This document shows, in pieces, positions 47,016 to 55,734 of a DNA stretch of 64,000 nucleotides. The first letter of the stretch is position 1, and each line of letters begins with the position of its first letter. Under the pieces are notes generated by a model, which was not told the DNA's origin, searched no databases, and saw only the letters and a list, made by a program, of their open reading frames with translations. The stretch comes from Guyparkeria sp. WRN-7 (lineage in GTDB: Bacteria > Pseudomonadota > Gammaproteobacteria > Halothiobacillales > Halothiobacillaceae), in contig NZ_LRFH01000003.1 in the NCBI RefSeq assembly GCF_001641825.1, positions 1 to 64,000 of the forward strand, given 5' to 3'. The translations under genes and the position numbers were made by a program.

Positions 47016-48340
47016 TAGTCTTGACCTCCCTGCCGTTGTTGGCGGGAAATGGAGTCAATGGGCTCAAAATGAAACGGCAACAAGGACTTGGCCTGCTCGA
47101 ACTGACGATTAAGATCGGAGACGTCCTCGCCACCGATGACCAAGTCGGCCAGCACCCAACTGTAGGCGTCCTGGTCGACCGTCTCACTCAGTCGCATGCC
47201 TGGGTGAATCTTGAGCGAGACCCGCGTGTCCGGCTGGACTTCGGCCAGCCGCGCGAGATCAGCCTCCTCGGGAGCCGAGATGCAAAACGCGTCGCCAACG
47301 TCGAAACGGCGATAGAGATACTTGGCGGCCATTGGGTAAGGCCCTCCCCCATGCTCGAAGGACGGCTCGTCGCCGAGGGCGACATGAATGGCCACTTCGT
47401 AATTGGACATGCCGTCGACCATTGCCATCATGGTGCTGTGGGACTGGGAGATACGAGCGTTGAACTCGATCAGATGCAACTCGTCCCTGTCCTGATCCCA
47501 GAAAAACTCGACGTTGAAACAACCGTTGTCATATCCAATGGCGCGAGCGAATCGTTCAACGAGCTTACCGGTCTGCTCCTGGACCCGCCGGGGCTGAATC
47601 GAGGGATAGCGGTAATCTTTGAAGCTCTTGTGGTTCGGGGCTCGGACCATATCGATCACCCCATGGACGACAACCTTCCCTTGGCGGATGGAGCCTTCCG
47701 GCGCAAGCTCCACGCCGCCCATCATCGCCTCGGCGATCATGTGATTCCCGCCCACGCCCTCCAGATCCGACGTGTCGACACGCTTTAATACCGCATTGAA
47801 CGGGTCACCGAAGCGAGGAAGCCGCTCGCGCGCGAGGCCTATGGCCTCGTGAAAGCCACGCTCGTCGTTGATACGAAAGCCGAGCGTCGACGAATAACCG
47901 CATACCGGTTTGAGCCAGAAGGGAAAATCAATGCTGACCTCGGCAAGCGGATCATCCGAAAAGGGATTTACGGCGCAAAACCTCGGCGTGCACTCTGGCA
48001 TCACACGCCACTGCTCGAGACGTGCCCAGTACTTGTGTGCGCAGCGAAGCACCGCCTCGAGAGAGGGCGACGGAAGCCCGAAGCGCCGGCAGAGAATGGC
48101 AGCAACCGCCGTGACCGGGAAATCCCAGTAGCCGATGATCGCGTCGATTGGCCCGTCAAACGCATTCAGGACCGCCTGAGCCTTGTCGATCATGACGTCC
48201 ACATCGCGATCGACACTTACCTCTTCACGATCTAGCAAACCATGAAAGCGAAACCGGTCTCGATCCGGGATATTCTCGAGATCCCGGAGGTGCTCCTCGT
48301 CAAGCCCGAGGACGAAAATATTACGGCAACGACCATTCAT
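47015..48340 (-). CDS. ATP-grasp ligase-like protein, copy 2
   Basis: A 441-residue paralog of the protein at 8537-9826. Shared landmarks are VLGLDEEHL at the start, YWDFPVTA near 71-78, AHKYWARL near 101-108, the ATP-lysine candidate Lys144 in FWLKPVCGYSS, Glu278 in NVEFFWDQ, and Glu292-Asn294 in LIEFNARISQSHS. The central substrate region (about 185-250) differs most between the copies, so they may use different substrates. It precedes the hydrolase with the same order as copy 1 and overlaps it at TAATG. Transcription probably starts in the 48341-48807 gap. Confidence 0.85.
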   Translation of the reverse strand: MNGRCRNIFVLGLDEEHLRDLENIPDRDRFRFHGLLDREEVSVDRDVDVMIDKAQAVLNAFDGPIDAIIGYWDFPVTAVAAILCRRFGLPSPSLEAVLRCAHKYWARLEQWRVMPECTPRFCAVNPFSDDPLAEVSIDFPFWLKPVCGYSSTLGFRINDERGFHEAIGLARERLPRFGDPFNAVLKRVDTSDLEGVGGNHMIAEAMMGGVELAPEGSIRQGKVVVHGVIDMVRAPNHKSFKDYRYPSIQPRRVQEQTGKLVERFARAIGYDNGCFNVEFFWDQDRDELHLIEFNARISQSHSTMMAMVDGMSNYEVAIHVALGDEPSFEHGGGPYPMAAKYLYRRFDVGDAFCISAPEEADLARLAEVQPDTRVSLKIHPGMRLSETVDQDAYSWVLADLVIGGEDVSDLNRQFEQAKSLLPFHFEPIDSISRQQRQGGQD

Positions 48341-48807
48341 GACATCGGCCTTGCCGCTCGGAGATCAAATCGATAATCCATCCCGAGCCCCCACCGGCCT
48401 GTTTTAAACAGCGTAGGCCGGGGTCAGCCAACCTGCAAAGCACACCGGCATACCTACCCGGCAACCCATGCCGCCTGGCAAAGTGTGGAAGCGAGCACTG
48501 CCGTGGTCTTTAGCTCGATTTTCCGGCCATGGAACGCGGTGTCGCCGAAATACACCAAATCAGCGACCGGGATATATCTACCGCCAATATCGTTTCGTGC
48601 CGACCGATCGCCGTAATCAACCCAATCGCATGGATTCGGCCCGACATCCGTGGCATACGGAGCATTTGAGGGTACCGCCGGCGTCGACTGGGGGGGAATG
48701 CCGCTTAGCGGCCATTCACCGCAAGTTCACCCACCCATATAACGACTCCCGTCAAAGCCCTTTCCCGACGGCTCTCCGGACAGCGGTCTTCCGACCACTC
48801 GGCAGAC
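48341..48807. other. 467-base intergenic region upstream of ATP-grasp copy 2
   Basis: The longest gene-free stretch in the window. It is less G+C-rich than flanking genes and contains a nested dyad at 48394-48421. A 124-codon open frame on the plus strand (48468-48842) overlaps the symporter gene, has no good ribosome site and looks like chance. No tRNA, insertion sequence or terminator is recognised. It could be decayed coding DNA. Confidence 0.4.
48394..48421. repeat. Nested inverted repeat, possible operator of the copy 2 operon
   Basis: The outer arms CCGGCCT / AGGCCGG are perfect. Inside them lies the palindrome CTGTTTTAAACAG (6-bp arms around one base). The element sits 54-81 bases upstream of the ATP-grasp start. 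Lack of a T-run argues against a terminator; a repressor-binding site is more likely. Confidence 0.4.
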
Positions 48808-50181
48808 TCAGCTCTTATCTCCCCGGAAATACTGGCGGGTGATGCGAACCACAAGTGGCGAGAGCAATAGAATGGCGATCAGATTGGGAATGGCGAGCAG
48901 GCCGTTCGCGATGTCGCAAAGCGCCCAGACCAGTTCCAGATTCATCACCGCACCAAGTGGGAGCAATAGGCTGAACACCCGCCGATAGCGAGCGATCGAG
49001 CGGCTACCGAACAGGTATTCGGTGCCCTTTTCCCCGTAGTAACTCCAGCCAATCACGCTGGAGACCGAGAAAAAGATCAGCGTGAGCGTAACCGCAAGCT
49101 TTCCCAGATCGGGAACCGCGGCATTGAAGGCCATGGTCGTGAGCTCCGATCCGCTCTTGCCGGTTTCCCAGACGCCTGTGGTCAGGATGACCAGCGCCGT
49201 GAGCGTGCAGACGATCAGCGTATCGAACAGCGGGGAGTTCATTGCCACCAAACCTGCCTTGGCGGGATGATCGCCGCGGCTGGCGGCCAGGGCGATCGGG
49301 GTGGTTCCCAGTCCCGCCTCGTTGCTGAATATGCCGCGAGCCACACCAAACTGGATCACGGCCATTACGCCAGCCCCAGCAAAACCGCCCACCGCGGCGG
49401 TCCCCGTGAACGCGTCCTGAACAATAGTGGCGAACGCGGCGGGAATCGCCTCGGCGTTGATCCCCAGCACTACCAGCGCACTACCCACGTAGATCAGGAA
49501 CATCGTCGGCACCAACCGGGCGACCACATGGCCGATCCGCCGGATTCCCCCCACTATCACCAGCCAGATCATCGCCGCGTAGACCACGCCGATCAGGAGC
49601 TTAACTCCGAAGATGTGCTCAGGATCGGGCGAGTACCCCACCAGATCGCGCAGGGAAAATTCGAGGGTATCCGCCACCGAGTTGGCCTCGACCATGTTGC
49701 CAGTGCCCAAGGTGGCGATCACCAGACAAATGGCGAAGAAGCGGGCCATTGGCTTCCAGCGAGGCCCCAGCCCTTGTTCGATGTAATACATAGGGCCGCC
49801 GGCGTATTCTCCCGTCTCGTTACGAAACACACGGAATTGCAGCGACAGCACGGTGGATGCATAGACAGTCGCCATGCCAACGATGGCTGTTAACCACATC
49901 CAAAGAATGGCTCCAGGTCCACCCATCGCGATGGCGGTTGCGACGCCGGCGATATTGCCGTTTCCGATCGCTGCGGATAGCGCCACGGTCAGCGATCGAA
50001 AATAACTGATATCACCCTCACCCACCGCCTCGCGACGACCAAGAAGGCGGAGGGACAATGTCAGACGGAACACCTGGATCAGGCGGAGCCGAACCGTGAA
50101 GTACAGCCCCGTTCCCACCAGCAACAGGATCGTGACCGGCCCCCAGACAAAAGCATTGACCGCGTGAACGGCTTCTTCCAT
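48808..50181 (-). CDS. Alanine/glycine:cation symporter (AGCS family), copy 2
   Basis: A 457-residue symporter related to copy 1 at 33344-34705. Blocks include AALSAAIGNGNIAGVATAIAM-type sequence, GGPMYYIEQGLGP and RGIFSNEAGLGTTPIALA. It should bring in an amino acid with Na+ or H+. It lies upstream of, and points the same way as, the second ATP-grasp/CocE pair, but 467 bases away. A substrate or product transporter role for that pair is possible. AAGGAG precedes ATG 50181. Some codons look more A+T-rich than in copy 1. Confidence 0.92.
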   Translation of the reverse strand: MEEAVHAVNAFVWGPVTILLLVGTGLYFTVRLRLIQVFRLTLSLRLLGRREAVGEGDISYFRSLTVALSAAIGNGNIAGVATAIAMGGPGAILWMWLTAIVGMATVYASTVLSLQFRVFRNETGEYAGGPMYYIEQGLGPRWKPMARFFAICLVIATLGTGNMVEANSVADTLEFSLRDLVGYSPDPEHIFGVKLLIGVVYAAMIWLVIVGGIRRIGHVVARLVPTMFLIYVGSALVVLGINAEAIPAAFATIVQDAFTGTAAVGGFAGAGVMAVIQFGVARGIFSNEAGLGTTPIALAASRGDHPAKAGLVAMNSPLFDTLIVCTLTALVILTTGVWETGKSGSELTTMAFNAAVPDLGKLAVTLTLIFFSVSSVIGWSYYGEKGTEYLFGSRSIARYRRVFSLLLPLGAVMNLELVWALCDIANGLLAIPNLIAILLLSPLVVRITRQYFRGDKS

Positions 50182-50212
50182 CAGCTCGCTCCTTCCTGGG
50201 CCGGTCGGTTGT

Positions 50213-51220
50213 TCAAATGAACGACGAGCGAATCAGCCCCGGGACCGGCTCGACCAGCTCCGCGACCCGACGTCGCGGTGAGGCTACCGGTTCCCGCTGC
50301 GGGTAACCGAGCCGCAGCAGAATCTGGGGGTGACCACGCACACCAAGTGCGTCGCACAAGCGCGGACGCAAGGAGGCGACCTGGACCGGCTGATTGAGGT
50401 AGGAGGCTTGCAATCCGAGCTGGCTCGCCGCGAGCAGCACGCGCTCCAGCGCCTGCCCCGCATGTAGCCAGTCAATACGCTCATCGCCGTTCGTTGATAG
50501 CACCATCAGCCGTGGCGCATCCTCGGCGAGTTGGGCGTCATGGCGACCAACTCGTTGCCCCATGTCGAAGGTCCTCACCACCATACGCGCGAATGGAGCG
50601 ACCGGTCCGGGCACCGCCAGCCCATCCCGAAGACGCCGCGGCCGAATCCAGCCGGCAAGTTCGCGGCGCCAGCTAGGATCCCGCCACTGGACCGCATCGC
50701 CCTGGGCAACCAGTCGCGCCGCCTCGCGTCGCGGTTTGCCCTGTTCGATTTCCTGCAGGCGTGCGCCCTCCTGCTCGGCCATCGCCGCAAGCGCTTCCAC
50801 TACCTCACTCGACACGGAAATCGGCGCAAAACGCTCACGCCAGGTGTGCCGTGTCTCGATGGCCGAAGCAAGGCTCGCGTCCTCGGCATCGGGGGCACCG
50901 TCCTGCCACGTCATGCGAGCGAGGCTCGAGGAACGTTCTCCCTCCGGCAACAGGTCCAGCCGATAGGCGCGACCTGCCGCCGCCGTCGCGACACGCAGGT
51001 TCATCAACGCACAGCCGCAACTGATCGTCAGCTCCCGGTCCGCGGGGTCATTGACCGGCAGACGTCGTTCCCGATCCGCGAGAACGGACACGCCGCCGCG
51101 TTCCGGACGAAAGCGCCACGGCTGGGTGTTGTGACTGGACGGTGCCCGAATCGTGCGGGCAATCAGTTCCTGCAACGCCCCGTCTGCCATCGTCATCGAA
51201 TCGACTCGTCCTTCTGCCAT
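50213..51220 (-). CDS. Acg-family nitroreductase-like protein
   Basis: A 335-residue protein with two nitroreductase-like halves, as in the Acg family. [12 protein letters not shown] near 26-37 is the first FMN-region motif, and a long C-terminal segment has [15 protein letters not shown] and [16 protein letters not shown]. Acg proteins hold FMN but lack usual nitroreductase activity; flavin storage or control of FMN supply is proposed. ATG 51220 has GAGGAAG upstream; a start at 51196 is less likely. It is divergent from wrbA, another flavoprotein. Confidence 0.88.
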   Translation of the reverse strand: MAEGRVDSMTMADGALQELIARTIRAPSSHNTQPWRFRPERGGVSVLADRERRLPVNDPADRELTISCGCALMNLRVATAAAGRAYRLDLLPEGERSSSLARMTWQDGAPDAEDASLASAIETRHTWRERFAPISVSSEVVEALAAMAEQEGARLQEIEQGKPRREAARLVAQGDAVQWRDPSWRRELAGWIRPRRLRDGLAVPGPVAPFARMVVRTFDMGQRVGRHDAQLAEDAPRLMVLSTNGDERIDWLHAGQALERVLLAASQLGLQASYLNQPVQVASLRPRLCDALGVRGHPQILLRLGYPQREPVASPRRRVAELVEPVPGLIRSSFI

Positions 51221-51364
51221 GCGCTCTTCCTCGCTGGTCGATCTCGCCTGAACTGTTTCAGAGTATGGCTCATACGGTCACGCCCGCCGCGTATCCGGCA
51301 ATCCCTTTGCGGTCGTCTACGCTTGCTCTACCCGAACTCCCTCAGGCGACCAAGGAGGCACCGC

Positions 51365-51964
51365 ATGAGCAAGATCCTCGTTCTCTACTATTCCATGTAT
51401 GGCCACATCGAGACGATGGCGGAAAGCGTCGCCGAAGGCGCGCAGGGAGTCGATGGTGCCGAGGTGACAATCAAGCGCGTGCCCGAACTGATGGATGAGG
51501 AGACGGCGAAGAAGGCGGGCGCCAAGCTCGACCAGGCCGCACCCATCGCCGCCCCCAAGGAACTCGGCGAGTATGATGCGGTGATCATCGGCACCCCGAC
51601 CCGCTTCGGCAACATGGCCGCGCAGATGCGCAATTTCCTCGACCAGACCGGCAGCCTGTGGGCCGAGGGCAAGCTGATCGGCAAGGTCGGCAGCGTGTTC
51701 ACCTCCACCGGCACCGGCGCCGGCAACGAGACCACCATCACCTCCACCTGGAACACACTGGCACACCTGGGCATGGTGATCGTCGGCACGCCTTACGGTA
51801 TCCCCGAACTGTTCGACATCTCCGAACCGCGCGGCGGCGGCCCCTACGGTGCCGGGACACTGGCCGGAGGCGACGGCAGTCGTCAGCCCAGCCCGACCGA
51901 GCACACCATCGCCCGCTATCAGGGCCAGCACGTCGCGGAGATCACGAACAAGCTCTGCCGCTGA
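51365..51964 (+). CDS. wrbA: NAD(P)H:quinone oxidoreductase, WrbA type
   Basis: A 199-residue flavodoxin-like protein. The FMN loop is [14 protein letters not shown] at 7-20; [20 protein letters not shown] and [10 protein letters not shown] are typical WrbA blocks. It reduces quinones by two electrons and protects against oxidative stress. The segment usually like HGGQET is replaced by GTGAGNET, a variant seen in some members. AAGGAGG precedes ATG 51365. It converges on a ZIP-like gene with a 10-base gap. Confidence 0.94.
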   Translation: MSKILVLYYSMYGHIETMAESVAEGAQGVDGAEVTIKRVPELMDEETAKKAGAKLDQAAPIAAPKELGEYDAVIIGTPTRFGNMAAQMRNFLDQTGSLWAEGKLIGKVGSVFTSTGTGAGNETTITSTWNTLAHLGMVIVGTPYGIPELFDISEPRGGGPYGAGTLAGGDGSRQPSPTEHTIARYQGQHVAEITNKLCR

Positions 51965-51974
51965 TCCGCTTGCA

Positions 51975-52682
51975 TCAGTGGATGAGCATCGCGCCGATCA
52001 GCCCGAGCAAAAAGCCGGCCACCGACCCCATTGCTGGCAGGGTCTCGCGCGTCATGTGCGCGCCCGGCGCGATGTCCTCGAAGATCAGGTAGAGAATCCC
52101 GCCACTGCAGAACAGCATCAGCAGGGCCAGCATCTGGTCTTCGGCCGACAGGAAGGCAAACCCAAGCCATGCGGCGATCGGGCCCACCAGTGGGGCAAGC
52201 AGGAACACCATCCAGAGCCGCCCGAGCCGCATCCCGCCCCGACGCATTTCGTGAAAGGAGGCGAACCCCTCCGGCATGTTCTGCAGGGCGATCAGGAGAG
52301 CCAGCAGATAGGCAACGTGCGAACCGGTCGCCAGCGCCGCACCCAGGGCAATGCCTTCGGGTATGAAATCGAGCAACATCCCGAGGAACTGGGACGCGGT
52401 GGAGCCCCGGCGTTTCAGCCAGGTGCTTACCTGCCAGAACACCAGGCCGCCGAGCAGAAAGGCCGCTGCTGCCGCAGCGACATGGCTGTGCGCCATGCCG
52501 AATGGCACCAGCACCAGCGCCACGGCGGCCAGCAAGGCCCCACCACCGAAATACGACACGAAGCTGTCGATCTCGTGCTCGAGACAGAACGTCCGCAAGC
52601 GGGGGTTTGCCGACACCAGCGCGCCGGCGGGAATCGCCAGACCGGCCATCAGGGCCAGACCAAGCGTGGTTTCCAGTGTCAT
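51975..52682 (-). CDS. Divergent ZIP-family membrane protein
   Basis: A 235-residue protein with about eight membrane helices. The two ZIP signatures are present but altered: LDFIPEGIALG has Asp where His is usual (HNxPEG), and QNMPEGFASF is the helix-5 equivalent. It may still transport Zn2+ or another divalent ion, or have changed specificity. A GGAGG precedes ATG 52682. The first ZIP gene at 17376-18209 keeps the standard motif. Confidence 0.85.
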   Translation of the reverse strand: MTLETTLGLALMAGLAIPAGALVSANPRLRTFCLEHEIDSFVSYFGGGALLAAVALVLVPFGMAHSHVAAAAAAFLLGGLVFWQVSTWLKRRGSTASQFLGMLLDFIPEGIALGAALATGSHVAYLLALLIALQNMPEGFASFHEMRRGGMRLGRLWMVFLLAPLVGPIAAWLGFAFLSAEDQMLALLMLFCSGGILYLIFEDIAPGAHMTRETLPAMGSVAGFLLGLIGAMLIH

Positions 52683-52807
52683 GGTGATGCGCCTCCGACC
52701 GAGGGCGATGCGATTGCCGTGCCGTTTGCTTTAATCGGAGCATAGGCCAGACCAACCGACGCCACCGGCAGGGTGCGCAATCATGATCCTCTCTTGGGAG
52801 TCCAGGC

Positions 52808-53911
52808 ATCGATACTCACCTCAACCTGTTATTCGGCGGTGACGTGATGCTCGGTCGCGGCATCGACCAGATCCTGCCCTCGCCCTCCGATCCCATCCTC
52901 TACGAGGACTACATCAAGGACGCCCGCGGTTACGTGCGTCTGGCCGAGCGGGTCAACGGGCCGGTGCCGCGTGCCGTAGACCCCGGTTATATCTGGGGTG
53001 CAGCCCGCGAGACGCTCGCCGATCCGGCCTGCCGGCGCATTCTCAACCTCGAGACGGCGATCACCACCAGCGACACGCCATGGCCGGACAAGGGCATCAA
53101 CTACCGCATGTATCCGGGCAATATCGCCTACCTGGCGGCCATTGCCCCCGACTGCCTGGTGCTGGCCAACAACCACCTGCTCGACTGGGGGCGTGCCGGG
53201 CTGATCGAGACCCTCGAGGCGCTCGAGGCCGCCGGCATTCCGACCGTCGGTGCCGGGCGCGATCGAGAGGCGGCCGAACGCCCGGTGGTGCTGCCGGGGG
53301 CTGACGGCAAGCGGTTGCTGGTCTTCGCCGCCGGCCACCGCGACAGCGGCATCCCTTCCGACTGGGCCGCCACGGAATCGCGTCCCGGCGTTCACTACCT
53401 GCCCGATCTGGACGAGGTGACGATCCGGCGGTTGGCCGGCCAGATCGAATCCCAGCGTCAACCGGGCGATACGGTGGTGTTCTCGATTCACTGGGGCAGC
53501 AACTGGGGCTACCAGATCCCCGAGGCCCACCGGCGTTTCGCCCACGACCTGATCGACGAGACCGGCGTCGACGTGGTTCACGGCCACTCATCGCACCACC
53601 CGCGCGCTTTCGAGGTGCACAACGAGCGGCTGATCCTCTACGGCTGCGGCGATCTGCTCAACGACTACGAGGGCATCGGTGGCACCACACCGTACCGGTC
53701 CGACCTGGCGCTGCTGTACCGCCCCACCCTGGACGGCGGGCGGCTGTCTCGACTCGAACTCGATCCGTTCGTGATCCGCCGACTGCAATTGCAGTCCTGC
53801 TCGGGACCGGACCGGGAATGGCTGGTGGGCATGCTCGACCGGCAGGCACAACGCTTCGGTGGCCACGTCAGCGATGCCGGCAGCCACTTGATCTGTCACT
53901 GGATCGACTGA
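52808..53911 (+). CDS. CapA-family metallophosphoesterase-like protein
   Basis: A protein of about 367 residues of the CapA/PGA_cap family: FGGDVMLGRGID at the N-terminus, ANNHLLDWG, then FSIHWGSNWGYQ and HGHSSHHPRAFEV. These carry the Asp, Asn and His metal ligands of the calcineurin-like fold. CapA takes part in poly-gamma-glutamate capsule formation, but stand-alone members are common. The start is odd. The first canonical in-frame start, GTG 52844, would remove the metal-ligand Asp of GGD. Upstream codons remain in frame back to TGA 52784-52786, and encode a convincing N-terminal strand (THLNLLFGGD). ATC 52808 lies 7 bases after GGGAG and is the best-placed start. The next gene converges 7 bases away. 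Confidence 0.8.
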   Translation: MDTHLNLLFGGDVMLGRGIDQILPSPSDPILYEDYIKDARGYVRLAERVNGPVPRAVDPGYIWGAARETLADPACRRILNLETAITTSDTPWPDKGINYRMYPGNIAYLAAIAPDCLVLANNHLLDWGRAGLIETLEALEAAGIPTVGAGRDREAAERPVVLPGADGKRLLVFAAGHRDSGIPSDWAATESRPGVHYLPDLDEVTIRRLAGQIESQRQPGDTVVFSIHWGSNWGYQIPEAHRRFAHDLIDETGVDVVHGHSSHHPRAFEVHNERLILYGCGDLLNDYEGIGGTTPYRSDLALLYRPTLDGGRLSRLELDPFVIRRLQLQSCSGPDREWLVGMLDRQAQRFGGHVSDAGSHLICHWID

Positions 53912-53918
53912 CGGCCAG

Positions 53919-55727
53919 TCAGTCCGATTCGCGATCAATCCCGCAGCAAGGCGTGGCCGTGTCGACACCCTGCAACACCGCGCCGGTCACCGGGTTGGGG
54001 CGATAGGTGGTGCAGCCCTTCAACCCCAGCTCGAAGGCACGCTGATAGATCGCCTCGAAGGAGGCGAACGGCATCGATTCGGGCACGTTGATGGTCTTGG
54101 AGATCGCGCTATCGACGTGTGGCTGCAGCGCCGCCTGCATGGCCAGGTGGGCCTCGGGAGGCAATTCCTCCGCCTCGACGAACGCCGGTGGCAGCGACTC
54201 CTCCCCGTGATCAGCCTGCCAGCGACGCCAGGCAGCATCCTGCATGCGGAAGCTCTCGCGTTGCCCCTCGGTGGTGAGCACCGGGCGACACAACTCGCGC
54301 CGGAATACCGGCTCGACCCCCGAGGAGACATTCCCCGCCAGGAGACTGATGGTGCCGGTGGGCGCGATTGCGGTCAGATGACTGTTGCGGATGCCATCGC
54401 GCGCGATCCCGGCGCGGATGTCGCCGGGCAGCGCATGGACGAAGGGTCGATCGAGAAACTGAGCCTTGTCGAACAACGGAAACGGCCGCTTTTCCCGAGC
54501 CAGCGCGATCGATGCCCGATAGGCCGCCTGGGTGATGGTCGCCATCGCCTGCCCGGCCTGTTCGCGGGCGACCTCGCTGTCGTAGTGCAATCCCAGCATG
54601 ATCAGCGCATCGGCCAGTCCGGTGACGCCCAGTCCGAGACGACGACTGTCGCGGGCCTGCTCGGTCTGGGCGGGTAACGGGAAGTGCGAGGCGTCGATGA
54701 CGTTGTCGAGGAAACGCACCGCCAGCGCGGCGGTCTGCCCGAGCCCCTCATGATCGAGCCGCGCGCCGTCCCGGAATGGCTCGACCACGAAGCGCGTCAG
54801 GTTGATCGAGCCCAGATCGCAGGCGCCGTAGGGTGGCAGCGGGATCTCGCCACAGGGATTGGTGGCGCTGATGTGCTCGCGGTCACCGAGGTTGTTCCAC
54901 TGGTTGATCCGGTCGATGAACAACACACCCGGTTCGGCGTGACTGTAGGTCGCGCGCATGATCCGCTCCCACAGGTCGCGGGCGCGCACCCGGCGGATTA
55001 CCCGACAGGCGACCGGCTCGTCGAAGCCCGGCCAAGCGCGCCGCACCAGCTCGCCCTCGCCCTCCTCCCGAGCCTCACCGAGAGCCGCGGAGGGAAACAC
55101 CAGCGACCAGTCGGCATCGGCGTGCACCGCTGCCATGAAGGCATCGGTGACCAGCACAGAACAGTTGAAATGCGTCAGCTCGCCGGCCTGGTGCTTGGCA
55201 TCGATGAAGGCCTCGATATCGGGGTGATCGACGCGCAGGGTCGCCATCATCGCGCCGCGCCGTGCGCCGGTGGAGAGGATGGTCGCGCACATGCTGTCCC
55301 AGATGCGCATGAACGACACCGGCCCCGAGGCGATGGTGCCGGCATGGCGTGCCGCCGTCCCGGCCGGGCGCAGCGTGGAGAAGTCGTAGCCAACCCCGCC
55401 GCCCTGCTGCATGGTCAGCGCGCCTTCCTTGAGCGCCTCGAAGATGCCGTCCATGGAATCCTCGATCCGCCCCATCACGAAGCAGTTGAACAGCGTCACC
55501 TGTCGATCGGTGCCGGCACCCGCCAGGATGCGGCCACCGGGCAGGAAGCGAAAATCGGCCAACAGGTCGCGAAAGCGCCGCGCCCAGACCGCCGGCTCAG
55601 CCTCGACCTTGGCGATGGCCGCGGCCACCCGGTGCCAGCTCGCCTCGATATCCGGCTCGGCACCGTATCGATAGCGGGTCGCCCAGATGTGGCGAGAGAT
55701 AGGCGTGTCCAGAAACGGGGCAGCCAT
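53919..55727 (-). CDS. nrdJ: Adenosylcobalamin-dependent ribonucleotide reductase (class II)
   Basis: A 602-residue class II RNR that makes deoxyribonucleotides without oxygen and needs vitamin B12. The active site NPCGE is at 290-294, with thiyl Cys292. The redox pair is Cys82 (LFNCFVMG) and Cys303 (ACDLGS); the spacing from active-site to second redox Cys equals that of Thermotoga NrdJ. The C-terminal pair CC (TPCCGID) probably re-reduces the site. It lacks an N-terminal ATP-cone and is on the short side. It ends an operon after a phosphoribosyltransferase gene and a small hydrolase gene (gaps 1 and 7 bases). The ribosome site is weak, consistent with coupling. Confidence 0.93.
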   Translation of the reverse strand: MAAPFLDTPISRHIWATRYRYGAEPDIEASWHRVAAAIAKVEAEPAVWARRFRDLLADFRFLPGGRILAGAGTDRQVTLFNCFVMGRIEDSMDGIFEALKEGALTMQQGGGVGYDFSTLRPAGTAARHAGTIASGPVSFMRIWDSMCATILSTGARRGAMMATLRVDHPDIEAFIDAKHQAGELTHFNCSVLVTDAFMAAVHADADWSLVFPSAALGEAREEGEGELVRRAWPGFDEPVACRVIRRVRARDLWERIMRATYSHAEPGVLFIDRINQWNNLGDREHISATNPCGEIPLPPYGACDLGSINLTRFVVEPFRDGARLDHEGLGQTAALAVRFLDNVIDASHFPLPAQTEQARDSRRLGLGVTGLADALIMLGLHYDSEVAREQAGQAMATITQAAYRASIALAREKRPFPLFDKAQFLDRPFVHALPGDIRAGIARDGIRNSHLTAIAPTGTISLLAGNVSSGVEPVFRRELCRPVLTTEGQRESFRMQDAAWRRWQADHGEESLPPAFVEAEELPPEAHLAMQAALQPHVDSAISKTINVPESMPFASFEAIYQRAFELGLKGCTTYRPNPVTGAVLQGVDTATPCCGIDRESD

Positions 55728-55734
55728 GGAGCAC

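Noticed and set aside
48468-48842. A 124-codon plus-strand frame in the large intergenic gap
   Set aside because: It has no convincing ribosome site, runs into the convergent symporter gene and has no recognisable pattern.
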